This document shows positions 9,201 to 16,527 of a stretch of 64,000 nt of DNA, in pieces. This DNA is from Bisbaumannia sp015645095 (GTDB taxonomy: Bacteria > Pseudomonadota > Gammaproteobacteria > Pseudomonadales > Halomonadaceae). The stretch spans positions 744,001-808,000 of the forward strand of contig CP141893.1 of the NCBI GenBank assembly GCA_036871055.1, given 5' to 3'. Position 1 is the stretch's first letter, and each line of letters opens with the position of its first letter. Position numbers and translations under genes: made by a program. The notes beneath the pieces are model-generated. The model did no database searches. It saw nothing but the letters and a program-made list of their open reading frames with translations, and was not told the origin of the DNA.

Positions 9201-9476
9201 GCCCAGGCTCAGCACCTCTTCGAGCGTGCGGTGGCGCGAATGTCATTGGATGGCACCTATGACGAGGCGCACGGCTGGGGCACGGCCTATTGCCAGAATC
9301 GCTATCGGCTGGATCAGTTTATGAAGCTTGATGGTGCCGGAAGTGATGAGGCTGGTGTTGCCAAAGGTAGATATGATGATATCTCTTATCGATTGGGCCA
9401 AGAGGTAGATGATTACTGCCAGCTACGTACATCTCCTAGAGGGACCTTTGCCGTTTATGCAGATACGGACAGCTAA
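6219..9476 (+). CDS. Putative T6SS effector, 1085 residues, function not recognised
   Basis: Called an effector only because it follows vgrG and a DUF4123 adaptor with an ATGA overlap and is itself followed by secreted Sel1-repeat genes. There is no signal peptide. Residues 1-110 form a compact opening domain; about 110-470 is rich in Glu, Arg and Ala and probably helical or coiled coil; about 690-840 is glycine-rich with alternating polarity (GFAGATLALTAEAGLGF, AKVVAGLGVGGQIAMELD); a hydrophobic stretch AYLGATTLLNIGLLAARG lies near 875; the last 140 residues are separate in composition. I saw no HKD or GxSxG lipase motif, no Rhs repeats and no PAAR or MIX signature. By eye, GC content falls from about 8990 onward and especially after 9320, as is common for the toxin end of polymorphic effectors. 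Confidence 0.75.
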   Translation: MTSNTRPGSQRAPLLLPEFQAPAYEGGQEASEPMACEVAPWADILYLTGTGTFWLLTEEVARALHDAAEELAGWVSVEDPIQRLEHLNGEAGLLECFLPASPINFLSQAQRERYEQHENDVVRLEAEAAEWYRAMHAPGRRNAHEREHAGIQYQHTLRARDDATLAMSVLREQGRREARQQGYLLEGSGYYGPWEAEIEQALETYRQCRAAVIQDTASVDQPGTLLPVRQALVEYQAFLADCESMSPKDSSRCAVIGDFISSEAERLDADQRAYCDSILALATLGVATPEWALADASIDATSLDLEPGLEAFDYYNCRLKEASTLFEEIEAKLDQWATATARRTALPIHLFEEERADFNRLVAQLDVLYQLAESQVERMRPRRVLFWQADISDQRHALGYRRQVIDVLVRKDFPLREFSSPRAEQALSHVSLRHLLRDVRNAERPALLRDLEQDGVLPATLWEANETALSNWLARRGCERIERRADWFEERLGFFRPEAFFDYLDAQGHDVASLRQEEAKSAWAETLQRILFTGPSRERLRLFDASAQAQMLRLVGMPHAALNEALDIHLDEPVTLIDREASLEFFEWQGDSQAGAALSTKREYRDEGSIERDLGGVGSVSTPWRYSERHDARPSGAAKLELELKGTYSLARGEISLGTLHLPHERDAQPFEAVLTQRENEIRNLGRYSLQVAAVAKGFAGATLALTAEAGLGFDHNGLKLTGLDRVQREAEGGVFKAFLGAKVGVNTRCSMRWAPPADITRQLPQLADRDWLTLSNQQAELTAWRSLGHAVLGLEAAGGISGELGLRLGIHQGKFVAYFKAKVVAGLGVGGQIAMELDLKQLDLWFMMLSQALRDNDYAFVDWVDRDAFQAMSRLAYLGATTLLNIGLLAARGLDGIQRLYDLMTQGERAGVIAYAIVDAAGNPEQAAQLATWIRNLSPEALGPLLNTLATPPGRRGYTSDERDQAIDLQQIAIDNCLGWLEEGYTTSHHYDRAQAQHLFERAVARMSLDGTYDEAHGWGTAYCQNRYRLDQFMKLDGAGSDEAGVAKGRYDDISYRLGQEVDDYCQLRTSPRGTFAVYADTDS

Positions 9477-9480
9477 TCTT

Positions 9481-10464
9481 ATGCGCAAGACAGTAAAAGC
9501 CGGCCTGCTGATGGCGGTATTAAGCTTGCCCATCGCCGCCTGGGCCCTGAATCCCGAGACCCAGGCCGCCAAAGACGAGGGGATGCGGCTCTATAATATC
9601 GGGCACTCCACGGCGGCCATGCCCTATCTTCGGCAAGCCGCGGAAGCGGGCGATGTGGAGGCCATGTATTACATGGGAGAGGCGGAGCGGCGACAGCAGA
9701 TGATGGGGCTGACCCGGGCAGCCATGGAGTGGTATTTAAAAGCCGCAGCGGAAGGCGATGCATACTCCATGCTGCAGCTGTTTCGAGGCGGCGCCTGCAC
9801 CGCCGGCGATCGTTGCCCCGAGGGCTTCGAGGACTGGCACCATGCCGCCCTGGCCATTACCCAGCCCCAGGCCGAGGCCGGCGATCCCGATGCCATGCTG
9901 GCGATGTACCATATCCAGCGCATGTTCGAGGCATCGCGCCGGGCCGGCGAATGGCTGGAGCGCGCCGCCGAGGCCGGTCAGCCCGAGGCCCAGACCCTCC
10001 TGGGGCGGCAGATCCTTAGCGGACGCGGCTGGTATCTGACCAATGGTCGCCGGCTTGGCGCCGCGGAGGAATGGTTCCGTCGGGCAGCGGAGCAGGGGTA
10101 TGTTCCCGCAATGAGTCAAGTAGCTAATGTGCTAAGAAGACAGAGCAAGTTTAATGAGAGTTGGGAGTGGATGAAAGAAGCCTCTCTGAACGGAAATTAT
10201 GATAGTCGCCTTGGCGTTGGGTGGTGTTATTTAGATCCGCAAAGAGATGATAGATGCCAAAACGAGCAGGAGAAAATTCAAGGCTGGGCTATTCTTCATG
10301 CGCTTAGCATTGAAATGGATGACACCTCCGCTCGAAGTGTCATGGAGTGGAATGAAGATCAGTTGTCCGCTGAGGAAAGGCGAGAGGCTGAGGAGTTAGC
10401 CGGGGCTGAATGGATTGGCCGCGAACCGCCGCTTTCGAGATTTCCCTCGCGCTTTGGCTACTGA
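9481..10464 (+). CDS. Sel1/TPR-repeat secreted protein, array copy 1 (putative immunity protein)
   Basis: A 327-residue protein with a Sec signal peptide (cleavage expected after AAWA near residue 21). The mature part is a string of Sel1-type helical repeats (AAEAGDVEAMYYMGEA, AAEAGQPEAQTLLGRQIL, AAEQGYVPAMSQVANVL). It has the 'AMPYLRQ/RRQQMMG' N-module, the common core with cysteines in GGACTAGDRCPEGF, and a C-module (from MSQVANVLRRQ) found in no other copy. The start at 9481 follows the effector stop by 4 bases and matches the starts of later copies; upstream in-frame starts overlap the effector. A periplasmic home and a position right behind the effector suggest immunity; this is inference. 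The signal peptide differs somewhat from later copies. Confidence 0.85.
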   Translation: MRKTVKAGLLMAVLSLPIAAWALNPETQAAKDEGMRLYNIGHSTAAMPYLRQAAEAGDVEAMYYMGEAERRQQMMGLTRAAMEWYLKAAAEGDAYSMLQLFRGGACTAGDRCPEGFEDWHHAALAITQPQAEAGDPDAMLAMYHIQRMFEASRRAGEWLERAAEAGQPEAQTLLGRQILSGRGWYLTNGRRLGAAEEWFRRAAEQGYVPAMSQVANVLRRQSKFNESWEWMKEASLNGNYDSRLGVGWCYLDPQRDDRCQNEQEKIQGWAILHALSIEMDDTSARSVMEWNEDQLSAEERREAEELAGAEWIGREPPLSRFPSRFGY

Positions 10465-10470
10465 TCGATT

Positions 10471-11454
10471 ATGCCGGGACCTATGCCACGCTTGCTGATT
10501 ATCGCCCTGCTGGTGCTTCCGATAAGCGCCTGGGCCCTGGAGCCCGAGACCCAGGCCGCCAAAGACGAGGGGATGCGGCTCTATAATATCGGGCACTCCA
10601 CGGCGGCCATGCCCTATCTTCGGCAAGCCGCGGAAGCGGGCGATGTCGAGGCCATGTACTACATGGGAGAGGCGGAGCGGCGACAGCAGATGATGGGGCT
10701 GACCCGGGCAGCCATGGAGTGGTATTTAAAAGCCGCAGCGGAAGGCGATGCATACTCCATGCTGCAGCTGTTTCGAGGCGGCGCCTGCACCGCCGGCGAT
10801 CGTTGCCCCGAGGGCTTCGAGGACTGGCACCATGCCGCCCTGGCCATTACCCAGCCCCAGGCCGAGGCCGGCGATCCCGATGCCATGCTGGCGATGTACC
10901 ATATCCAGCGCATGTTCGAGGCATCGCGCCGGGCCGGCGAATGGCTGGAGCGCGCCGCCGAGGCCGGTCAGCCCGAGGCCCAGACCCTCCTGGGGCGGCA
11001 GATCCTTAGCGGACGCGGCTGGTATCTGACCAATAGCCGCCGGCTTGGCGCCGCGGAGGAATGGCTCCGCCAAGCGGCGGAGCAGGGCTATGTGCCAGCG
11101 ATGAATGAGCTTGCATCCGTCCTAGCTAACCTAGAGCGTTATGAAGATGCCTGGCACTGGTATGTACAAGCATCTGATAATGGACATATCAATGGCAGGC
11201 AGTGGCTTGGGAACTGCTACATGGAGCCCGAGAGGGACTCTATCTGTCAAGTGGATCAGGATTTAGTAAAAGGATGGGCCATTTACTATGCAATCGATCA
11301 GGAAGTGGATGGAACTAGCTCGAAGAGAAGCTTGCAGTTGCGTCGCGAGCTTATTAGCGATGCAGAACGCCGGGAGGCTGAGGAGTTAGCCGGGGCTGAA
11401 TGGATTGGCCGTGAGCCGCCGCTTTCCAACTTTCCCCCGCGCTTTGGTTACTGA
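10471..11454 (+). CDS. Sel1/TPR-repeat secreted protein, array copy 2
   Basis: 327 residues; signal peptide MPGPMPRLLIIALLVLP with cleavage expected after AWA. The N-module and core are almost identical to copy 1 over about 180 residues, but the C-module (MNELASVLANLERYEDAW) is that of copy 4. The start lies 6 bases (TCGATT) after the previous stop and no Shine-Dalgarno sequence is visible in that gap or the preceding codons, so translation probably depends on re-initiation. The cysteine pair in the core and another in the C-module (GNCYMEPERDSIC) fit folding in the oxidising periplasm. Confidence 0.85.
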   Translation: MPGPMPRLLIIALLVLPISAWALEPETQAAKDEGMRLYNIGHSTAAMPYLRQAAEAGDVEAMYYMGEAERRQQMMGLTRAAMEWYLKAAAEGDAYSMLQLFRGGACTAGDRCPEGFEDWHHAALAITQPQAEAGDPDAMLAMYHIQRMFEASRRAGEWLERAAEAGQPEAQTLLGRQILSGRGWYLTNSRRLGAAEEWLRQAAEQGYVPAMNELASVLANLERYEDAWHWYVQASDNGHINGRQWLGNCYMEPERDSICQVDQDLVKGWAIYYAIDQEVDGTSSKRSLQLRRELISDAERREAEELAGAEWIGREPPLSNFPPRFGY

Positions 11455-11460
11455 TCCATC

Positions 11461-12441
11461 ATGTTAGCGCCTATGCCACGCTTGCTGATCATCGCCCTGC
11501 TGGTGCTGCCGATAAGCGCCTGGGCCCTGGAGCCCGAGGTGCAGGCCGCCAAGAACGAGGGGATGCGGCTATGGGGCATTTCCGAGTGGATCGAGATGCA
11601 GTCCTATCTGGAACCCGCCGCTGAAGCGGGCGGTGTGGAGGCCATGTACTACCTGGGGGAGGCAACACGCCTGTTGGATCGCGGTCTGTCTCTAAGGGCC
11701 ATGGCGTGGTATCTGCAAGCCGCCGAACAGGGCGACCCTTATGCCATGCTGCGGCTCTTCCAGGGCGGCGCCTGCACCGCCGGCGATCGTTGCCCCGAGG
11801 GCTTCGAGGACTGGCACCATGCCGCCCTGGCCATTACCCAGCCCCAGGCCGAGGCCGGCGATCCCGATGCCATGCTGGCGATGTACCATATCCAGCGCAT
11901 GTTCGAGGCATCGCGCCGGGCCGGCGAATGGCTGGAGCGCGCCGCCGAGGCCGGTCAGCCCGAGGCCCAGACCCTCCTGGGGCGGCAGATCCTTAGCGGA
12001 CGCGGCTGGTATCTGACCCATAGCCGCCGGCTTGGCGCCGCGGAGGAATGGCTCCGCCAAGCGGCGGAGCAGGGCTATGTGCCTGGGATGAGTGGTGTTG
12101 CTTCTGCACTCATTGCTCAAGAGCGCTATGACGAAGCCTGGGAATGGATGCAAGCCGCATCACAGGCCGGGCATATGGATAGACGGTTTGGTGTGGGATG
12201 GTGTTACCTTGACCCCACATGGAGTGATAGATGCCAAAATGAGCAAGATAAAGTCAAAGGTTGGGCTATCTTGCATGCTATGGCTTTGGAAACAAGTAAC
12301 CAGTCAGCAATAGGCAATATGCGGCGAAACCGCGACCTTCTTACTGATGAAGAGGTAATTGAAGCTGAGGCCTTGGCAGAAGAAGAATGGATCGGCCGTG
12401 AGCCGCCGCTTTCCAACTTTCCCCCGCGCTTTGGTTACTGA
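11461..12441 (+). CDS. Sel1/TPR-repeat secreted protein, array copy 3
   Basis: 326 residues with the signal peptide variant MLAPMPRLLIIALL. It carries the second N-module type (EWIEMQSYLEP, then ATRLLDRGLSLRAMAWYLQ), matching copy 10 except for Gly in place of Asp in AEAGGVEAMYY. The C-module MSGVASALIAQERYDEAWEW is the same as in copy 9, about 7 kb away, including low-GC third positions. The spacer before it is TCCATC rather than TCGATT. It is therefore a chimera of sequences that sit side by side later in the array. Confidence 0.85.
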   Translation: MLAPMPRLLIIALLVLPISAWALEPEVQAAKNEGMRLWGISEWIEMQSYLEPAAEAGGVEAMYYLGEATRLLDRGLSLRAMAWYLQAAEQGDPYAMLRLFQGGACTAGDRCPEGFEDWHHAALAITQPQAEAGDPDAMLAMYHIQRMFEASRRAGEWLERAAEAGQPEAQTLLGRQILSGRGWYLTHSRRLGAAEEWLRQAAEQGYVPGMSGVASALIAQERYDEAWEWMQAASQAGHMDRRFGVGWCYLDPTWSDRCQNEQDKVKGWAILHAMALETSNQSAIGNMRRNRDLLTDEEVIEAEALAEEEWIGREPPLSNFPPRFGY

Positions 12442-12447
12442 TCCATC

Positions 12448-13428
12448 ATGTTAGCGCCTATGCCACGCTTGCTGATCATCGCCCTGCTGGTGCTGCCGAT
12501 AAGCGCCTGGGCCCTGGAGCCCGAGACCCAGGTCGCCAAGGACGAGGGGATGCGGCTTTACGGATTGGGCATCGCGGCTGAAAGCATTCCCCTTCTGGAA
12601 CCTGCCGCCGAGGCCGGCGATGTGGAGGCCATGTACTATTTGGGAGAAGTGCATCGGTTACGCCATATGGGCTTAACGACAGAAGCCATGGCCTGGTATC
12701 TACGTGCTGCAGCAGAAGGCGATGTTTACGCCATGCTGCGGCTCTTCCAGGGTGGGGCCTGCACCGCCGGGGACCGTTGCCCCGAGGGCTTCGAGGATTG
12801 GCATCATGCGGCGCTGGCCATCGCCCAGCCCCAGGCCGAGGCCGGCGACCCCGATGCCATGCTAGCGATGTACCGTATCCAGCGCATGTTCGAGGCATCG
12901 CGCCGGGCCGGCGAATGGCTGGAGCGCGCCGCCGAGGCCGGTCAGCCCGAGGCCCAGACCCTTCTGGGGCGGCAGATCCTTAACGGACGCGGCTGGTATC
13001 TGACCAATGGTCGCCGACTTGGCGCCGCGGAGGAATGGCTCCGCCAAGCGGCAGAGCAGGGCTATGTGCCGGCGATGAATGAGCTTGCATCCGTGCTAGC
13101 TAACCTAGAGCGTTATGAAGATGCTTGGTACTGGTATGTACAAGCATCTGATAATGGGCATATCAATGGCAGGCAGTGGCTTGGAAACTGCTACATGGAG
13201 CCCGAGAGGGATTTTATCTGTCAAGTGGATCAGGATTTAGTAAAAGGATGGGCCATTTACTATGCAATCGATCAAGAAGTGGATGGAACTAGCTCGAGGA
13301 GAAGCTTGCAGTTGCGTCGCGAGCTTATTAGCGATGCAGAACGCCGGGAGGCTGAGGAGTTAGCCGGGGCTGAATGGATTGGCCGCGAACCGCCGCTTTC
13401 CAACTTTCCCCCGCGCTTTGGTTACTGA
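12448..13428 (+). CDS. Sel1/TPR-repeat secreted protein, array copy 4
   Basis: 326 residues. The N-module (LGIAAESIPLLEP, then EVHRLRHMGLTTEAM) occurs only here, while the C-module is nearly identical to copy 2 (changes such as WHWYVQ to WYWYVQ, DSICQ to DFICQ and SSKRS to SSRRS). The core shows a few unique substitutions (AMYRIQRMF, GRQILNGRG), suggesting it is slightly older than the most recently homogenised copies. Spacer TCCATC before the start; no ribosome binding site seen. Confidence 0.85.
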   Translation: MLAPMPRLLIIALLVLPISAWALEPETQVAKDEGMRLYGLGIAAESIPLLEPAAEAGDVEAMYYLGEVHRLRHMGLTTEAMAWYLRAAAEGDVYAMLRLFQGGACTAGDRCPEGFEDWHHAALAIAQPQAEAGDPDAMLAMYRIQRMFEASRRAGEWLERAAEAGQPEAQTLLGRQILNGRGWYLTNGRRLGAAEEWLRQAAEQGYVPAMNELASVLANLERYEDAWYWYVQASDNGHINGRQWLGNCYMEPERDFICQVDQDLVKGWAIYYAIDQEVDGTSSRRSLQLRRELISDAERREAEELAGAEWIGREPPLSNFPPRFGY

Positions 13429-13434
13429 TCGATT

Positions 13435-14412
13435 ATGTTAGCGCCTATGCCACGCTTGCTACTCATCGCCCTGCTGGTGCTGCCGATAAGCGCCTTGGCC
13501 CTGGAGCCCGAGATCCAGGCCGCCAAGGAAGAAGGCATGCGCTTATGGGGCATACATCAGTGGATCAAGATGCAGCCATACCTTGAGCTATCCGCTGAGC
13601 AAGGCGATGTGGAGGCCATGTACTACCTGGGGGAGGCGAACCGATTGCTCAGTCGTGGCCTCTCTCAAAGCGCCCTGGAGTGGTACCACCAGGCCGCGCA
13701 GCAGGGCGATCCCCATGCCATGTTACGCCTCTACGATGGCAGTGCCTGCGAGCTGGGGGATGTCTGCCCTGACAATGGCGATAACTGGCCCCAGGCGGCC
13801 CTGGCTGCCACCCTGCCGAGGGCCGAGGCGGGAGATGCCGAGGCCATGGGGGCCCTCTACGATATCTATCATTACCTCGATCGGCCGGACGAGGCCATGG
13901 TCTGGCTATTGCGTTCCGCCGAGGCGGGAAACCTCGACTCCATGAACTGGCTCGGCCAGTTGGCGCGCGACGATGAGGAGAGCTACCCGAAAGATACCGA
14001 GCGCCTGGAAGCGGCGGCAGACTGGTTCCGCCGGGCGGCCGAAGCCGGCCACGCTCCCTCTATGAGCTACCTGGCAGCGGCTTTAAATAGTATGGGAAGC
14101 TCCCGAGAAGCCTGGGAATGGATGGTTAAGGCTTCCGATGCAGGCAATATCAATGGTAGGCAATGGCTGGCAACATGCTATATCAATCCCCAAGAGAGCG
14201 AGTTGTGCCACGCAGAGGAAGATCCTGCCAAAGGGTGGGCTATTTTCCTTGCAATTCACGAAGAAATACCTGGCACCTCCTCCGAGCGAGCATTACGAGT
14301 CTATCGCGATAGTGTGACGCCGGAACAGCGCGAGGAAGGTGAGCGGATGATGGGCGAGTGGCTGAATCGCGAGCCGCCGCTCTCCTACTTTCCCGAGAAA
14401 TTTGGTTTCTGA
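13435..14412 (+). CDS. Sel1/TPR-repeat secreted protein, array copy 5 (divergent)
   Basis: 325 residues and the outlier of the array. It keeps the signal peptide, the two-cysteine core pattern (GSACELGDVCPDNGDNW) and the tail REPPLSYFPEKFGF, but the core differs from all others through its whole length (ALYDIYHYLDRPDEAM, QLARDDEESYPKDTERLEAAADWF). The N-module QWIKMQPYLELSAEQGDVE is shared with the split copy 6 that follows. It shows what an unhomogenised paralogue looks like. Its TGA overlaps the ATG of copy 6 (TGATG). Confidence 0.85.
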   Translation: MLAPMPRLLLIALLVLPISALALEPEIQAAKEEGMRLWGIHQWIKMQPYLELSAEQGDVEAMYYLGEANRLLSRGLSQSALEWYHQAAQQGDPHAMLRLYDGSACELGDVCPDNGDNWPQAALAATLPRAEAGDAEAMGALYDIYHYLDRPDEAMVWLLRSAEAGNLDSMNWLGQLARDDEESYPKDTERLEAAADWFRRAAEAGHAPSMSYLAAALNSMGSSREAWEWMVKASDAGNINGRQWLATCYINPQESELCHAEEDPAKGWAIFLAIHEEIPGTSSERALRVYRDSVTPEQREEGERMMGEWLNREPPLSYFPEKFGF

Positions 14413-15207
14413 TGGTATCTCGAGTGCGATCGATCACCATGGTGCTGCTGGCCACCCTGGCACTCTTCCCTCTTATGGTCCCCACGGCCTGGGCGCTGGA
14501 CAATGAGGCTCAGGCCGCCAAGGAAGAAGGCATGCGCTTATGGGGCATACATCAGTGGATCAAGATGCAGCCATACCTTGAGCTATCCGCTGAGCAAGGC
14601 GATGTGGAATCGATGTACTACCTGGGAGAGGCAACACGCCTGTTGGATCGCGGTCTGTCTCTAAGGGCCATGGCGTGGTATCTGCAAGCCGCCGAACAGG
14701 GCGACCCTTATGCCATGCTGCGGCTCTTCCAGGGCGGCGCCTGCACCGCCGGCGATCGTTGCCCCGAGGGCTTCGAGGACTGGCACCATGCCGCCCTGGC
14801 CATTGCCCAGCCCCAGGCCGAGGCCGGCGATCCCAATGCCATGCTGGCGATGTACCATATCCAGCGCATGTTCGAGGCATCGCGCCAGGCCGGCGAATGG
14901 CTGGAGCGCGCCGCCGAGGCCGGTCAGCCCGAGGCCCAGACCCTCCTGGGGCGGCAGATCCTTAGCGGACGCGGCTGGTATTTGACCAATGGTCGCCGGC
15001 TTGGCGCCGCCGAGGAATGGTTCCGCCAAGCGGCGGAGCAGGGCTATGTGCCGGCGATGAACCGGTTATCAGAGGCGTTAACAAACCTTGGCAACCATGA
15101 GTCTGCCTGGCAATGGCTGATGCGTGCATCCGAAGGCGGCCATATCAATGGGCGCTTGGGCCAAGGATGGTGTTACTTAAACTCTGATGAGTGGGGTGAT
15201 GAAAGGT
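14412..15207 (+). pseudogene. Sel1/TPR-repeat secreted protein, array copy 6, 5' part (split by IS30-family element)
   Basis: Encodes 265 codons plus one base, starting MVSRVRSITMVLL, a signal peptide unlike the others, with a GTAWA-like cleavage region. The N-module begins as in copy 5 (QWIKMQPYLELS) and then switches to the copy 3/10 type (ATRLLDRGLSLRAMAWYLQ); from the core on it matches copy 7 exactly, including AGDPNAM and ASRQAGEW. The insertion adds four codons' worth of foreign sequence and a TGA at 15210-15212. Joining base 15207 to 16313 restores an unbroken 334-residue frame, so the disruption is recent. Confidence 0.85.
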
Positions 15208-16309
15208 CCTGAATTCAACCAATAAGCGCAGCACCTGATGTGTCCAGTGCTCCTGAATACTCGCCCAGAAATACCAGGGCGGGTGTCCGATAGCCAAGCC
15301 GCTTTCGGGGACGCTCATTCAGCTTCTTCACCACCTTGCGCAGCTCGGCGTCGGTGACCTGCCGGAAGTCCGTCCCCTTGGGGAAGTATTGCCGAAGCAA
15401 GCCATTGGTGTTCTCGTTGCTCCCCCGCTGGCCGGAGCAGTAGGGGTCACAAAAGTAGGTCGTTGCGGTCACCGCCTTGGCCACGTTTTCGTGGCCGGCA
15501 AATTCCGAGCCATTGTCCATCGTGATGGTCTTTACTGCGCCGCGGCGCGGCTTCAGCAGTCGGATCATGGCCGCCTGGGTCAGCTCCGCCGTGACCTTGG
15601 GCAGCCTTGCTGCCAACAGGTAACCACTACGACGCTCGACCAGCGTGACCAGCCCCGATTGCTTGTGTCCTTGGATCACGGTGTCACCCTCCCAGTGACC
15701 GATCGTCAGCCGATCCTCGACCTCCGCCGGACGCTGCTCGATACCCACGCGATTGGGGATCTTGCCAAGCCCAGCGCTCTTGGCCTGGGCGCGGTGCTTG
15801 CTGCGCCGCTTGGGTTGGCGGAGGTGCCGCCACAGATCCCCACCCCGCGCCTTGTCGTCCCAAATCAAGGAGTAGATCCACTGGTGACTGACCCCAACGC
15901 CACTCAAGCGCGCCATGAAGCTGCTGATCTGTTCGGGACTCCACTCTTCACGCAACCGATCGACAACGGCGGCGATCACACCGGGCAAGCGCTTTGTCGG
16001 CTTCCAGGCGGTGCGGCGCCGGTGATCGCTGAGTGCCTGGGCCTGTTCAGGATCGTAGCCACTGGCGGTAGCGTTTCGGCGCAGCTCGCGACTGATCGTG
16101 CTGCTGTGAACGCCGAGCTCGCGGGCGATCTGCCTCTGGCTCATGCCCAAGCCATGACGGGCATGAATCTGGTATCGTTGCGTCTGGGTCAGCTGTCGGT
16201 ATCCCATGCTCTGCTTCACTTTGGTCGGTAAAGCAGGGAGGGTACCGGCGCTGGCCCTCTTGCTTCTACCGCGTGGTCCAAAGTGCTGCGGTTATTCTAT
16301 GAATCCAGG
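15208..16309. mobile_element. IS30-family insertion sequence, 1102 bp
   Basis: The ends are imperfect inverted repeats: left CCTGAATTCAACCAATAAGC and right (reverse complement) CCTGGATTCATAGAATAACC. The element is flanked by GGT at 15205-15207 and 16310-16312, a 3-bp target duplication. Comparison with the intact neighbour copy 7 (17306-17330 region) shows the uninterrupted target. It holds one transposase gene on the minus strand. Confidence 0.93.
15215..16219 (-). CDS. IS30 family transposase
   Basis: A 334-residue DDE transposase that fills the element. The N-terminal helix-turn-helix reads MSQRQIARELGVHSSTISREL; the catalytic residues fall in GHWEGDTVIQG, TMDNGSEFAGHE and the later NENTNGLLRQYFPKGTDF, the hallmark IS30 block. 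It is full length with no frameshift, so it may be active. Translation may begin at the MGYRQLTQ methionine four codons in. It is transcribed against the array, so it could also give antisense RNA to the split copy. Confidence 0.95.
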   Translation of the reverse strand: MKQSMGYRQLTQTQRYQIHARHGLGMSQRQIARELGVHSSTISRELRRNATASGYDPEQAQALSDHRRRTAWKPTKRLPGVIAAVVDRLREEWSPEQISSFMARLSGVGVSHQWIYSLIWDDKARGGDLWRHLRQPKRRSKHRAQAKSAGLGKIPNRVGIEQRPAEVEDRLTIGHWEGDTVIQGHKQSGLVTLVERRSGYLLAARLPKVTAELTQAAMIRLLKPRRGAVKTITMDNGSEFAGHENVAKAVTATTYFCDPYCSGQRGSNENTNGLLRQYFPKGTDFRQVTDAELRKVVKKLNERPRKRLGYRTPALVFLGEYSGALDTSGAALIG

Positions 16310-16521
16310 GGTGTCAATTGGCTCAGGATGTAGTGAAGGGATGGGCCATACTTTATGCCATAAAACAAGAGACAGGTAATCGATCGGCTCGGAGCATTAT
16401 GAATTGGAATGTGGATAATATTTCGGCGGAGCAACGTAGAGAAGCCGAAGCCTTGGCAGAGCGCGAATGGATCGGCCGTGAGCCGCCGCTTTCCAACTTC
16501 CCGCCGCGCTTTGGCTACTGA
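16310..16521 (+). pseudogene. Sel1/TPR-repeat secreted protein, array copy 6, 3' part
   Basis: The remainder of copy 6 beyond the insertion, beginning with the duplicated GGT and continuing TGTCAATTGGCTCAGG. It encodes the end of the C-module and the tail GREPPLSNFPPRFGY, identical to the end of copy 7. It has no start of its own with a ribosome binding site, but it keeps the short spacer to copy 7. Confidence 0.85.
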
Positions 16522-16527
16522 TCGATT

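Noticed and set aside
6219..9476. Assignment of the effector as a PldB/Tle5-type phospholipase because of its Sel1 neighbours
   Set aside because: I looked for HKD (HxKxxxxD) and GxSxG motifs and found none, so only the gene order resembles the PldB system.
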